This document shows, one piece after another, positions 10,641 through 22,954 of a stretch of DNA of 64,000 bases. Location: positions 186,001 to 250,000 of the forward strand of contig VCJN01002834.1 of the NCBI GenBank assembly GCA_006384855.1, written 5' to 3'. The translations under genes were made by a program, and so were the position numbers. Position 1 is the stretch's first letter, and each line of letters opens with the position of its first letter. The notes beneath the pieces were generated by a model, which was not told the origin of the DNA, searched no databases, and saw nothing but the letters and a program-made list of their open reading frames with translations. This DNA comes from Tetraselmis striata (lineage: Eukaryota; Chlorophyta; Chlorodendrophyceae; Chlorodendrales; Chlorodendraceae).

Positions 10641-11862
10641 ATGCAGAAGATCTGGCGTACAGCCCCCCCCCCCCCCCCTCCCTCCGCCCGTATGTTCCCC
10701 TGTGAATCACTCGAGTCCCGGCTTAACACGGCGGAGTGTTTGGCGGCGCCCTGCGGCCAACCCGTTCGAATCACCCGGGAAACCCTCAGCCGCCCGGTGA
10801 TGAGAAAGAGCGAGGGCGGCGACCGCGAGGAGACAGAAGCCCGGCTTGGAAACGCACGAGGATGGCCGAAAGCTTTTAGTGTAATTACACTGTATGTGTT
10901 CCCTACCATGGTAAGAAATGGCACGCCCTAAGAACAATCTAGTCTGAGCGGCGGAGAGCAGCATGCTAGCACGTTGTTATCAATTTCAAACACAAATATA
11001 CGCACATCACCGCCATGCGATCGCATCGGCAACTAGCAACCCTCGATTGTGACTTTTCACATGTTTTATTGCTCTCTATCTATCCTTCTCCTATTGTTTC
11101 ACACTCACATAGGTCATGGGACATGCATGATTGAACAAGAGGCATCAATGCGGCTGCTACATGCACAGCTTGAACGCCTATGGAATGGAGGTATCTCAGT
11201 ACGTTCCGCCGTCCCCGTATTGGACCGCTCCACTGACAAAATGCGGGATGACTAGCTGCAGGGAAATCGTGGAGCTAGCGACTGAACCAGAGCGAACTAG
11301 CTACATTTGGCGACTAATCCATAGTAATCTTCCGCCGCTAACACAGGTACCACAGTGATCGTAAAAGTGTAGTCGTAGTACTTGCTTGCCGCGAGCATTC
11401 ATCTTTATGATGATCACGCAATTTCACTGTCATTATCTTCATCCCTTGTAACGATTTACGACTAAAGATTGCAGCATGTCTTAGGAAGTACTATTTCCGA
11501 CCGCGCCCGGAACCGCGGCACAAAAACAAATAAACTGTGTAGTGTCGGTGTACTACTATACTTATGATCTAAACAAGTTTATGGGGCTTCCTTCTTCCCT
11601 AACCGCTTCTAGCTGCACGTGCTACTGTCTAGAGCTGTAGGGTCGCTAGTTCACCCGTGGTTGTGCCCCTTCGTCGTGTGCAACACGACCAGACGTACGA
11701 ACAGCCGCAACACATGAGCATGCCCCATCTTCTAGTTTCGTCGTGTTCCACACAAGGAGTAATTGTCTCGTAGGCGGATGTTGCGGGCAAGATCACATGT
11801 TGTTTAAAGACCGCACTCGGCTCACCATAATCCGAGTGTGATATTCTCGTCCGTGGATTGCC
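10641..11862. other. Unassigned stretch before the DIRS element
   Basis: A poly(C) tract sits at about 10663-10680. Frames of 60-115 codons occur on both strands without recognisable motifs. The stretch could include the left end of the DIRS element, but I could not identify terminal or split repeats. Confidence 0.3.
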
Positions 11863-12747
11863 TTGCCAACTGAAGAAGAACCCGTCACCGATCCGGCCCC
11901 CGAGCCACTGCAAGCGGACATGCGTGCCCAACTTGCGTTGCTGCTGGAGCTCGCTTCGTCGCTCGCTCAATTAACGGCCCTCGGGCGCGATGTCGATGGA
12001 GATGGGGCACATGGCTCCGGGTCTGGGCAGCAGGGCGCAAAGCAACCGGCAGGCAGCCGGGGGGAGCCAGACTGCGCCCCGACTTGCTAAAGGTAGCCCA
12101 GAGTGGCCGTGCCGGTCCAAAATTCGCGATAGACGCGGACGACGACTGCCTCGCGGTGCGTGCCATATGTACTGCACAAAGCGGAGCCTGGTTACGAGGG
12201 CGTTCGACCGGTTAGCCGGGTGCTCAGTCTATTTCCCCTACGGACCGACTTGACAAACGACTACCTCCAGAAGGGCGACCGGCGTTTGCCGGCCCGAGAG
12301 GAGTACCTTTGGATTGCGTGTTTTGGGGCTCACAACGCTACCTTTTTCGTATAGTAGCTCTCGACTAGCTGCTGCCCTACGTTCCGTGTGCCAACCATGA
12401 CTTCACACCTTACCGCGCCCGTGCTCACAACCACTACGCTGAGGTCATCGACAAAGCGTGTCGTTTCGTTATATGGCTTTCCTCCGGAAGGTGAACGAGC
12501 TCGAAATTGAAATTGAATTTCAAATTGCTGACTTGCTGATCTCCACTGCCCAAGCCGAGTTGCTTTTAGGACTTGCTTCATCCAACCGCTGTGGGAACCC
12601 TAGGGATTACGCATGCAGCTTCCAGCCTTCAACCGTTTCGCCCGCGCCCCTCCTCCTTCCATGCCGCTTGATGTTGGTCTCCACTGTTGCGGGATTATCG
12701 TGTGTGGTGAACTGTGGCAGCGTCTCTATTATAAACCCTAAAAAACC

Positions 12748-13218
12748 GTGGACATCCGAGGTCAGCTCTACAAGCTCGCGGGTCTGCCAATGGGCTGCAG
12801 CCTCTCGCCCTATTACTTCGTCACGCACACCCAGGTATTCATCACCCACCTCCGGAAACCCGAGCCCGAGCCCCCCTCATCGTCTACACAGCCCACACGG
12901 AGCAAGCGCCTCCTCCGGCGGACCAGGTGGAGGGGAGCGCGCATCCTACCTCACGTGGACGACTTCCTCCTCTTCTCCGCGTCGATGGAGCAGGCGCCCC
13001 ACCTCCGTCAGCGGCTCGCCGGCCTCCTCGACACCTTGGGACTGCAGCGGAACCCCGTAAAGGGCTTATGGGAGCCCTACGTGCCAGTTCGGTTGGCACA
13101 TGGGGGTGGACATCGACTCAACGCATCCGGTACGTTCTACGCACCGGCAGACAAGCTGGACCGGCTCTCCCGGCAGGCCACCCGGCTCATCAGCCGCGCC
13201 ACGCGGAACGCCAAGTGA
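12748..13218 (+). pseudogene. DIRS reverse transcriptase fragment
   Basis: Reads 'GQLYKLAGLPMGCSLSPYYF' followed by 'ILPHVDDFLLF', the palm-domain pair of reverse transcriptases (LP.G...SP..F and xVDDF, here HVDD). Further on come 'LGLQRNPVKGLWEP' and 'FYAPADKLDRLSRQA', the usual DIRS spacing. A TGA at 13216-13218 interrupts the frame within a conserved stretch; the downstream sequence 'LPVRELQSQAGQARYL' continues in the same frame. The region upstream of 12748 that should hold the fingers domain is too broken to follow. Confidence 0.7.
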
Positions 13219-13499
13219 CTCCCGGTGCGCGAGCTGCAGTCACAGGCAGGGCAGGCGCGGTACCTCTTTTGGCAATCCCGACCGCAAGATTCTTCCTGCG
13301 AGCGCTCCAGTCCGTGGTCGGCGACCGACGGGGCGGGCGCGTCCGGATGACGCCACAGCTCCGCTGCGACCTATTGTGGTGGACATTTGTGCCCGGTTAG
13401 TCCAACAGCAAGCCTATCCACCGCCCGGTGGAGAAGGCTTTTCTGCACACCGACAGCTCATGCTACGGGTTGGGCGGAGTGCTGAAAGGCAAGTTGGTC

Positions 13500-14201
13500 G
13501 GCGGCGCGGGGATTCTGGAGCTCGGCCGACAAGAACCAGCACATCACATGGAAGAAGCTTAAAGCGGTCCGACTTGCAGTGGGGAAAGCTTCCTCCCCCA
13601 CCTCGCCGGGCGCAACGTCCTCCCGCACGGGGACAACCAGGCGGTATGTCACGTTTTGTCGGGCCTAACCTCACGCTCTCCCAAGATGATGGCCGAGCTG
13701 CGACGACTCAAGTGCTTGCTGGACTCGCACTACGGCATCCGCTTGCGCGCCCGGTACATTCGCTCGGCAGCGAATGTCTGGGCGGACTGCCCAAGCCGGC
13801 ACCTCGACAGCGACGATTGGCAACTTGAATCCCTATTGTTCTCGAAACTAGAGAACCGGTTCGGCCCTCACTCCATCGACCGCTTCGCGTCCTCCCTCAA
13901 CACCATGCTCCCCCGCTACAACGCGGCGTGGTTGGACCCTACGTGCGAGGCGGTGGACTCGTTGCACCTGCCGGATGCTCATTGGCGCCGAGAAAACAAC
14001 TGGTGCAACGCACCCTGGCCCCTGCTACCCGACCTCGTGCGGAAGTTGCAACAGAGTGGCGCGCAGCGGCGACCGTGGTCGCGCCGCGATGGGAGGGCAA
14101 GGCATGGTATCATGCACCCACCTAGATGGCAGTGGAGGAGCTCACGGTGGCGCCGCGCACCGGCTTGTTCCGGCCAGGGCGGCGGGATGGACGAGGTATG
14201 A
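13500..14201 (+). pseudogene. DIRS RNase H-like region fragment
   Basis: The frame from 13656 reads 'MAELRRLKCLLDSHYGIRLRARYIRSAANVWADCPSR' and 'DWQLESLLFSKLENRFGPHSIDRFASSLNTMLPRYNAAW', the conserved C-terminal RNase H/connection signature of DIRS polyproteins ('IRS..N.wAD.LSR', 'D.FAs..N...pryn'). Before it, another frame at about 13525-13570 carries 'KNQHITWKKLKAVRLA', the start of the RNase H core. A further shift near 14055 leads to 'VVAPRWEGKAWYHAPT'. At least two frameshifts are needed to read it through. Confidence 0.65.
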
Positions 14202-14405
14202 TCGGTAGGCCTCACTGGCCCGTGACTGTATTCCGCGTTCCCTTCTGGCATGGGTCTACCTGCGCCGAGGGGCCGTAAGTGCTACGTATCCATGTTCCCG
14301 GGCAACGGCCACCAACAACCGGTTGTACGTGCGGCACTACTACGAACAGCGGTGAAGTTCTGCGTCGAAGTCGCGATATGTACGACACCACCATGAGCTG
14401 ATTCG

Positions 14406-15539
14406 ATGCGCCTGTACATGACACGGGTTCTAGCATCGGACACCATGGGCGCCCAAACCCCGGAGCTCCTATTAGCTGCGCGGGCGCCGGCCACTGCGGC
14501 GTCGTACGCCAGCTGCATGAAGCAATATTTCCGTTTCTTTCAAGGAGCGGCGACCGGCCATGGTTGCACACTCCGGGACTATGGCACGGTACGTCACGTG
14601 GTTGCGCAACCTGGGGACGATCAAGGCCTCCAACTTGCAGTCTTACCTGTCGGCCGTCAACAACTTCTTTAAGGACCGCGGCCGGGAGCCGATGGCTTTG
14701 GGCGATCTGGTGAGCCGGGTCCGCAAGGGCCTTGCGGCGTCACAGGCGACGCTACACCCCGAGCTGATGCGGACCCGATTGCCCGCGCGTGTGGTGCTGA
14801 AAGCTCTGACCCGGGCAAAAGCCCTACGGCTGGAGCTGGGACTTACCCGGGGCACGGACCCGGGTACCGTGGTGCGCGTGGAGCTGTTCTGCGCCAGCCT
14901 GGTAATCGTCGTGCTTTGTCGGTTCTTCTGCCGCGGAGGAGCGGGGGTGGAGTGTCGTACGGGAGACCTCGCGGTCGGCCCGGACGGCGAAATCCTCCTA
15001 TACCATCGTGACCGGAAAGACCACCGCGGCGCGGATGCAAGCAACAAGTTGTTGTGTCAGCTGCCATCGTCAGCGCATGCCGACATCGCGGAGCTGCTGG
15101 ACTACTTTGATGCCGCCCGTCAGGTGTTCGCCGGCGGGCGCGTGCCAGCGGCACGACAAGCCATCAGCTAGTGCGATATTGGCAGGCAAAATGGACGGCG
15201 GACACCCTCACCAGGTGGCTGAAACTTGTGCTGACGGCCGTGCAAGAGCCCCCCCCCCCCCCCCCCCCCCCCCCCCTCTCCCCCCCCCCCCCCCCCCGCG
15301 CGGGGTTCGCGTGGACGTCCCAGTCCCTCCGGAAGGAGGCCGCTACAGTAGCCGCATACGTGATCAGCGTGACGATTCAGAAGATCAAGTACTTCGGCGG
15401 CTGGGCGATGGAGTCCGGCGTGGTGCTCGACTACATCGACCCAACAATGTTGCCGTGTCCGGCAACATGGCACCTCTTTGGCTGGATGACCCCCTGGGGC
15501 GGTCAACCAGCCAGGCTGCCACGCCAATTGGCGACATGA
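14406..15539 (+). pseudogene. DIRS tyrosine recombinase, frameshifted, catalytic His changed
   Basis: The N-terminal core-binding part ('APATAASYASCMKQYFRFF', then from 14560 'TMARYVTWLRNLGTIKASNLQSYLSAVNNFF') leads into a catalytic part with a candidate first Arg in 'VVLCRFFCRGGAGVECRTGDL'. The frame stops at 15171, and the next frame continues 'WTADTLTRWLKLVL', is broken up by a C-rich tract, then reads 'TSQSLRKEAATVAAYVISVTIQKIKYFGGWAMESGVVLDYIDPT'. The box that should read H-x-x-R is Q-S-L-R here, and the candidate nucleophile is the Tyr of LDYIDP. So even apart from the frameshifts one catalytic residue appears substituted. Confidence 0.7.
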
Positions 15540-16918
15540 CGGCAAAACTGCGAGCCCCCTGCTTTGCTAGTGGTCATATTGAGAATTATAGAGGTTTGAA
15601 TTGCACGGGGCTAAGTGCGACGGGTGTTACCCGACGTTACAAATTAATATCGCCGTACGCGGCTAGGACGCTACTGCCGTGTGCCGACATCCATCCCTCA
15701 CCCCTATATGACGCCCCGCAACGCGGCACTGTCTCCACCTTCTGCCTTTGCGCCAGCTTACAGCTAGCGCCACCCACCCTTCCCAACCCTTTCGTGCGTG
15801 CATGCTATGGGGCCTGAGACCCTGTGCCAAACGTTGTAAGAGATCTGACATGTTTTTGGCAGAACTGGGAGCCCCCTGCCTGCTTTGGTAATGTCCTTTA
15901 CTTTACCAGGTACCTGTACTACGGGTATCAGCAGTATCGTTATTATGAAACTTTCGTGATGGCGTCATGCGCGCGCAAACCCCGGAAAACTGACTTGAGC
16001 TTTCAGCTGTGCGCGAGGACTATTTGTACCTGTACTATATTACCCCTAATTGTACGGGGTAGGATGAGGACCAGATTTTCGTAGCCTGGAACTCCTCCAT
16101 AGACGACGGACGTGCGCTGCTGCGCTGGCGCTACGGAACTGCTGTGCTGTACCGGGTAGTTGCTTCGTCTTTCGCGGTAGAATCCACGATTCTCTTCCCG
16201 CCTTGACAGAACTTCTTCACCCCCTATGTTCCGCGGACAACACTTCGGCGAACACCCCAGCGTGACTCGAGCATCCAAAACGCTCTACTTGTATTGTGCG
16301 ATAGAGGTGAAATTTCCTCCATGTTTGCTGTGAAGTGCTTTTACTTCCTCAAACTCTGCTGCAGCTCCGAGCGTGTCATCTCTCGTCGTGGCACTTAGGG
16401 TACAACCGGCTGTCTTGTCCTGCTGCAGCTCCCGACACGAAGCTTGTCTGGGTTTTGAGGCGCAGAGGGACAGCGCTACCCGGATACGAGTAGAACGCCG
16501 CCTGATGATGTCCGTGCACATGCTGTAACGAGTGAAGCATAACACGTCCCCTAGCGGCTAGCCAGACTGGCGTCTATCTTCCACGAGCAGCCGGACGTTG
16601 CCGTTATTCGTCACCAATCGCCGTTTCGTCTTTCGAGGCTGGACGCGATGATTATACCGTCAATGCACTCGATTCTCTCGAACTACTTGGACGTATCGGG
16701 AGCGCCAGACATGTCTACCACAATCCCATCGACACTAAGTAAAACATTGATCCTACCAGGCGCGGTGGCATAAAGTGGCGGTGGCTTACCGTTCCCGGCT
16801 TGCCGCTGCACCCCTCGGTGTGCCGACACCCGACACGGCTGCAGGTCCCGTCGGCGGGTCTACTCTACTACATCCTGCTGAGCCTATTGCAGTACACGTA
16901 CGTAGCACAGCAGGCGTA
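15540..16918. other. Intergenic region upstream of the TCP11-like gene
   Basis: No recognisable gene. The right end should contain the promoter and 5' UTR of the TCP11-like gene. The frame used for its first exon is open back to at least 16775, so an earlier start there is possible. Confidence 0.4.
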
Positions 16919-19344
16919 ATGTTGATGATGGACCCTTCCTCTCCGCCCGCCAAGCTCGAGCTGAAGGTGCGGGACATTGGCCTGCGGGTCAGTCCGCTAC
17001 CCAACGACGTCAGGAAGCGCTGGTTGGACTGGACCGCCGGCTCACCACCACGCAGCCCTTCGACGCTGGAGGTTGTGGAGGAGAAACTCCAGCGAGCTGC
17101 TGACCGACGCAAGGCGAGGGCCGCCTCGGCAAAACCGGTTACTGCGTGTGTGAGATATTCCCATTCGCTTGCTGCTCAGACCAATCGTCCGAAATTCCAC
17201 GGTCGTGTGATGTGTTTTCAGGTGCAGCAAGAGCGCATTGTGCAGCAGGCCCGCTCGCGTCCTCGCGCGCTTCAGCGCGTGCCCAGTGGCTCTCGCCGTA
17301 GGGCACAAGAGCAAGCGCTTGCGGTGAGCTTCCTCGCCGCGCATTTCAACCCTCATCCCGTATGGCACCTGGATGAGCATGCATGGCACCCCGCCTAAAC
17401 GACGGCATCTCTATCTCTGACAGGACAAGTTAGCCAGCGCGGAGCGGAGACGCGAGCATCACTTGAACTCGAGAAGGCAACAGCCACTACTGCAAAAGTT
17501 GGGCGTGGAGGTGAATGCTTGGAATCTCCCCTGATCTTGATTGCATTACGAATCATGAATGACACTCAATCATGCAATTCTAGTACTAAATCCACCACCC
17601 GTAGCTGTTCCTTTTTGTATGTCACCATTTTTAAACCCCCCCCCCCCCCCCCTTGATGCTTCCAAATGAAATGATAATGCACAGTCAAGACGGCGTGCGC
17701 TGCTGTGGCGTCGTCAACGTGCCGCTTCAAAACTTCAACAGTCATGGAAGGCTTTCCATCACAAGCACAAGACTACTCGCGAGCTTGCCCAGGATTTCTT
17801 ATCTACTGGTGTTCTCAATTTGGTAACAGAAGAGGTATTAAATTTTCCGCGGGATTTGCTCATTTTCATCGTGCGGGTGGACAGATGTTCACTGCATTTC
17901 TTGAAGATGTTCGACTGATCCCTGCTCACCAGGGATTGGAGCCAGAGACCATTCCTGAGAATGAGTCCCCACAGGGGCCTTCTCCATTCAGGCGGCGTGT
18001 CTGTACCTTTGAAGCTGCGGCTAGCTGCCTGCAGTCTTCCAATACTCTCAAGGCGCTGAAAGTAAGCCCGCGTGAGCATTCTTGCTGTGAAGATCTGCAC
18101 AGTATCACCAGTGCTATCAGACCACTGACACGCTAATGTCGGATTGATGCCAGGCCCTACTGGATCGCATGGAATTCCGGCGTGCTATGCATGGTGACAA
18201 CAAGTCTGACAACCTGACAGAGCCTCTTATGCGCCGACTGTACCCAAGGGTGGGGCATGCTCCTTAACCACGTACAGCCTGTGGATGCCTGCTTATTGGC
18301 CATCAAGGTGAATTTCATATGCAATCTCATTGACGTTCCGTGCTTATGGGCAGCTATCTGCGGGACAAGCCATCCCGCACTACCATGCCAGAGTGATCCT
18401 CTCCTCGGTCATGATCTGTGAACATCCCGATGTAGTCCTCAATGGCGAAGGGCCTGTGGAGCAAGAGCTGAGCGCCGTTGCCGGGAAGATGCTCAGGGGG
18501 CTGCGCTCCCTTGTGAATGGCACTGCCGGGGAAACCTCAAGCCCCAGTGGCGGCCAGTTCTTCAAGCAACTAAAGGAGTGGGATGACACCTGGATTGACT
18601 ATCTGTCTGTATTTGTGTCGTGGAAGATGCAAGATGCAAGGGCATTGGAGCAAGAGGTCCGTCCAGCATGCTGCAAAGCATGCAGCTCTATCTTACCTAC
18701 ATAGCCTAGTCTTGTTTCTATATGTGTAGTTCATACCAAGGCAAGTGAATTGTTGGCAACCGTCTCCTGAGTTTGAATACCTGCCTGTCAGCTTATTGAA
18801 ATTGCAGTGAAGATGGAAGTATCAAGGCGTGAGAAGTGCGGCGCGGATGCAGCATCATCACGCGTGCTCAATAGCAGCGATTTACAGGTTGAACGCACCC
18901 AAGAACTGCCGTTGTTTGTTTAGACATGAATTGTAGCACACATCACGCGTTGCCATTCTGACTGAAAATATGTTTGGGGATTGATGTCGGCGTAGGGGAT
19001 CATGCAGCAAGTAGAGTTCGACATTCAGCTGCTAAAGGATCGCATCCAGAAGCTGACTGGTGTTGATGGAGTGGAGAGAATGGAGGGTGCCCTAGCACAG
19101 GCCAAGGCAGAATTCGATGCACAGCAGCGTCACCACGCTGTGGAGGAGTCTGCCATTGCCGCGCTCCTGCCGGATCAGGCTGTCAATGACATTGACGTTG
19201 GCGGTGGGCCAGTGCCCCAAGGTGTTCATCAGCAAACAATTGACGACACAGGTGGGATTACTGGCCTCTGCCTGTCACAAATAGTGGTTCCCTGTAAGTA
19301 CAGCTTCGCTGTGTGTGGATGGCTTTCACCCCCCTCCCCCCTCC

Positions 19345-19402
<58 letters not shown>

Positions 19403-19415
19403 ACCACCACCACCA

Positions 19416-19453
<38 letters not shown>

Positions 19454-22400
19454 TGCCGTGATATTATATTCAGCTGCAGCAGCAACCAAATACCGGTAGA
19501 GTAGATGTATGCTAGAAACCTGCTCTAGCCCCATTCAGATGTGTACTATCGATTTTGTTACACAACTATACATGAATGGTAGTACAATATACCCACTTGT
19601 GAATAGCTGTCGTACGTACATATTCAGGAAAATGGTGCCAACCCCACCAGCATTTCAACATCCTGCAAAACGTAGTATGATTGAAGGCAAACAAACTCAT
19701 GGTGCGCTGGGTGTGTTTGCTATGGAAAGCCTGTAATTATATGCACAAGCACTAATAGCATGCTCCTAGTAATATTGCACTTGATATTCTGTCCCCGCAG
19801 CGAGAATAAATCGGCGTTGGAAGTTGTGTACTCATTTATTATTTGACATACGTTGAATATGCCGTTGTCTGGCAAGTCGCGGCGTTTTTGGGCGCGGGGG
19901 CAACGCGTGATTAATACGTAATACTACGGGTATTTACAGCTTATATCAGATATATCTGATTTTCTCCTACATATCCGGTAAAATTTCGATTTATTAAATA
20001 TATTATTCTGCGCTATTATTTTTACCTCTGTCACCCGCCGCGGCGACTGTGCGGGCGGCGCGGCGGGGCGAAGTGGTCGCTGCGGCGGGGCGGAAAAAAA
20101 AGGCGATTAATCCTTAGTAGTTGCCACGGGATTCCTGGTCGCTCGGTTGGTCGCTAGCTTTGTCGCAGGAGGTCCCTACAGGTAGGGATATCCCAGTCCG
20201 GCTATTGATATTGCTACGACGACCTCACGTAGTTATACATCACGTTATTAATAATGGGGGCGGGAGTTTCGCGGGTGGCTCCGTCGGCGGGCCGCCGCTG
20301 CGATAGCCAGCGACGTCGCCGACCCACTGCAACCTTCGTCGAAACGAGCCGTACTCCGTCGCCCCCCGTTTAGGTACTCTCTCGAATCATCCGACGCTAT
20401 AGACGTCCATATCCCCGCTCGCAAAGTCGTCAACGACCTTCGCCTGTACCGGTCGTGCGATCGTTGCGCCGTTGGCATCGTTCGCTCTGCAAATAACGCC
20501 AGCTCGACGCAGCACACGATACACCCGCAGCGGGACGCGCGTGACGAGCGGCATGTTTTCGCCACCGGCAGGCGGGCGCAGCCCGACATGGGCCGTGGCG
20601 CGAGACTCTCTTGGCGGTATGAGCAACGAGGCGATGGTGCACGAGATGCTGTACAACCCTGGCTGGCAGCTCGCGGATGCGGACCTGATTGGCGTGTGGA
20701 ACTTCGCCAAGGAGGCTGCCGTTGTGGAGGAGCCGCTCAAGCTGCTGCCAGCGCTGGACATGCAGGAGCTGCAGGTGTTAGCTCTAACAAGTCTCAGGGT
20801 GGGCAACGAAAGGGAGAGGGGGGTATTCCCGACACATTCCTGCATTCCTGGTACTCACTCTGTGGTGGCTCCATCCCCGCACAGAGGCAGGGACCCCAAG
20901 GCGCCTCTGACAGCATGCGCAAGCATGTGGCTTTGGTGGCTGAGCAAGCCTTTTGGGACTCGGTAGAGGCGGGGCTGGATGGCCGTGGGGATGGCAGCGC
21001 GGTTGGTGGTGGCGCCAGCCCACGCAGCAGCAGCTGCGTGGCGGAGCGCCTCGCGGTGCTGCTTGCGGAGCTGGGGCAGGAGGTGATCAAGGTGCTGCCG
21101 GAGCAGGGCGCGGGCAAGGCGCTGGCGGAGGAGCTGTCTGCCTCCTTCTCTGTCCCGGAGCTGCTTAAGGTGCTCACAGGTAATGCACAGCGCTGCCCAC
21201 CCCTTGCTGCCAGTACAGACTCACCTGCATTACGGGAGGTTAGCTGTACGCTCTGCAGGATGGACCATTCGCCCATTGGCTCCTGCAGTTCCCCAAGCAA
21301 ATTAGCAGTCTCTTGTCATGAAAGGGTGCCATCGTCCCTATAAGCATCCGTACACAGGCCCTAATTGGGGCTTGCATGCGACCTACATGAGCATGTGTTG
21401 CAGTGCTGCGATAGCTTGTCTCCATCTCACCTCTGACCGGCAGGGCAGTTACTTGTTCAGGTGTTCTTATCACCCCGTCGGTACCCGTAGAAAATGTCTC
21501 CTCATAGGTACGTGAACATCGTATATCGCCGCTGACAAGGCTTGTTGTGCTGATGCACCTGCAGGCTCACCTTCACAGGATGGTGTGTCACCAGTGGGCG
21601 CACTGCTGACCCAGACAGCGTCCATGATGGAGCGACTGGGCAGCCCGGGGCGCTCGCAAGACATCGCCGATGCGCAGGCGCTCATCGCCGGGCAGTTTGC
21701 CGCTGCTGCGGGTGGAGCCCGTGGCGCGCCCACTCCCAGCCGTGTGACGACTCGCGCGCTGCGGCTGCTGTTCGCCCAGATGAAGCTGCTAAAGCTGGAC
21801 GCAGCCAATGCGCGGCTGCGGCTGCTAAGCACCGCCATCGCGGGCGGGCAGGCGCTACACTACTCCTGCGCAAAGTTTGGGCAGCGTCATGGGCTCCCAC
21901 AGGAGCCGCCGCCACTCCTGCCCGCCATCGTCGCCGACAAGCTCCCCAACACAGCCAGATGGCTTGCGGCGGCAGCCGCTTCTGCAGCCGACACCGCCAC
22001 CGCACTGCAGGCCGCAGGTTTGGATGATGCGACAGTGGCAGCTGCCATTGCCTCTGTGCAAGCCGCTGCGCCAGAGGGCCTCCGTGCCGGACTGCGAGGC
22101 GGCCCTGCCTCCGCGGAGGGCGGCTCGCAGGCACCCGCCGTGCCGCGCCTGGCACCCGTGTCCCCGGCAGCGTGGCAGGGCCAGCTGCGTATCGGCCTCG
22201 TGGGCCTCGTCACCAGCGAGGCGCCGGCAGTGGGGGCCGGCATGCCCGAGACTCTGGAGTTGGATGCGCGCCGGCTGCATTCATGCCAGAATGAGCTACA
22301 GCGCATTCTGGTGAGTGTCTTAGCCCCCTCCCCCCCCCCCCCCCCCCCCCTCTCTCTGTTCATGTGCTTCGCCCGGTTCTCTCGGTAGGAGAACCTTTTT

Positions 22401-22954
22401 CTGCAGTGTGGTGCATCCAGGTGTGTCGCCTGGTGCTGACTGCCTGGCTGCCCCCTTTGCTCTTGTCCCCCTCTCGCTGTGGTCAGGTGCTCTCCGCCTG
22501 CATGCTCCTCTACCAGCAGGCCGCTGGCATGGGCGACGGCGGCAATGCCAGCGAGGCGGGCATGTCAGCTGTGAAGGAGCGCCTGTCTTGTCTGCTGCTG
22601 GACGGCTCCCCCAATCTGCGTGACCTGGCGGGCGAGCTCGCGGCCGCAGCTGGCAGGCCGGCGCTGGAGGAGGGACTGCACACAGGGCTGCAGCGCATGC
22701 TGACGCCGGGAAGCGGGCCGCTGCAGGCGCTGCGCGGCGGGCTCGGCACCGCTCTTTGCCTGCTGCTGCTCTTCCCGCGCGGCAGCGGCGGCGGCACCGT
22801 GGCGGCCGAGCTGCGCCGGGCGCTGTCGCGCTGCGGCGGCACGCAGCTGCTGGAGGACGTGAAGGCGCTGGCAGGCAGCCTGGCGGAGGTGGCGGCCGTG
22901 ACGGAGGCCGTCCATGGCTCTGTCTACCACGTCCTTCTCAGCGCGCCGCCATGA
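16919..22954 (+). CDS. T-complex-11 (TCP11)-like protein
   Basis: Large protein of the TCP11 family, found in plants, algae and animals. Animal members act in sperm signalling; the plant role is poorly known. Modelled exons: 16919-17137, 17222-17323, 17424-17510, 17685-17822, 17975-18061, 18154-18249, 18279-18308, 18354-18656, 18792-18887, 18996-19251, 20572-20774, 20891-21179, 21565-22310, 22487-22954. Phases close and give about 1,039 aa. The N-terminus has a basic coiled-coil ('VEEKLQRAADRRKARAA', 'KLASAERRREHHL') and 'LARxW'-like helices. Diagnostic family blocks follow: 'FEAAASCLQSSNTLKALK|ALLDRMEFR', 'HARVILSSVMICEHPDVVL', 'WDDTWIDYLSVFVSWKMQDARALEQE', 'GVERMEGALAQAKAEF', 'NEAMVHEML' and the Ala/Leu-rich C-terminal helices around 'GLVTSEAPAVGAGMPETLELDARRL'. 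The first exon and the 10-codon exon 7 are the least certain. The 1.3-kb intron 10 holds a CA-repeat and an AT-rich stretch. Confidence 0.8.
19345..19451 (+). repeat. CA dinucleotide repeat with internal CAC block
   Basis: Long (AC)n run interrupted once by a (CCA)n block near 19401-19418. It lies within the large intron of the TCP11-like gene, so it has no coding consequence. Confidence 0.95.

Larger units (their letters stand above)
11863..15539 (+). mobile_element. DIRS-type (tyrosine-recombinase) retrotransposon, decayed
   Basis: A plus-strand series of domains in DIRS order: a short acidic, Gln/Glu-rich leader (about 11863-12090) that could be a gag remnant, reverse transcriptase (12.75-13.2 kb), RNase H-like region (13.5-14.1 kb), then a tyrosine recombinase (14.4-15.54 kb) instead of a DDE integrase. 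Use of a tyrosine recombinase is the defining property of the DIRS order, which integrates without target duplication. Many stops and frameshifts and a 48-bp C-rich tract (about 15250-15297) show it is inactive. Terminal or split inverted repeats could not be delimited, so the stated limits cover only the recognisable coding part. Confidence 0.75.

Noticed and set aside
10750..10790. GTTCGAATC-like sequence resembling a tRNA T-arm
   Set aside because: No acceptor stem, D-arm or anticodon arm can be folded around it.
19229..19534. Cys/Val-alternating and Thr/His-alternating frames
   Set aside because: Pure translation of the CA dinucleotide repeat.
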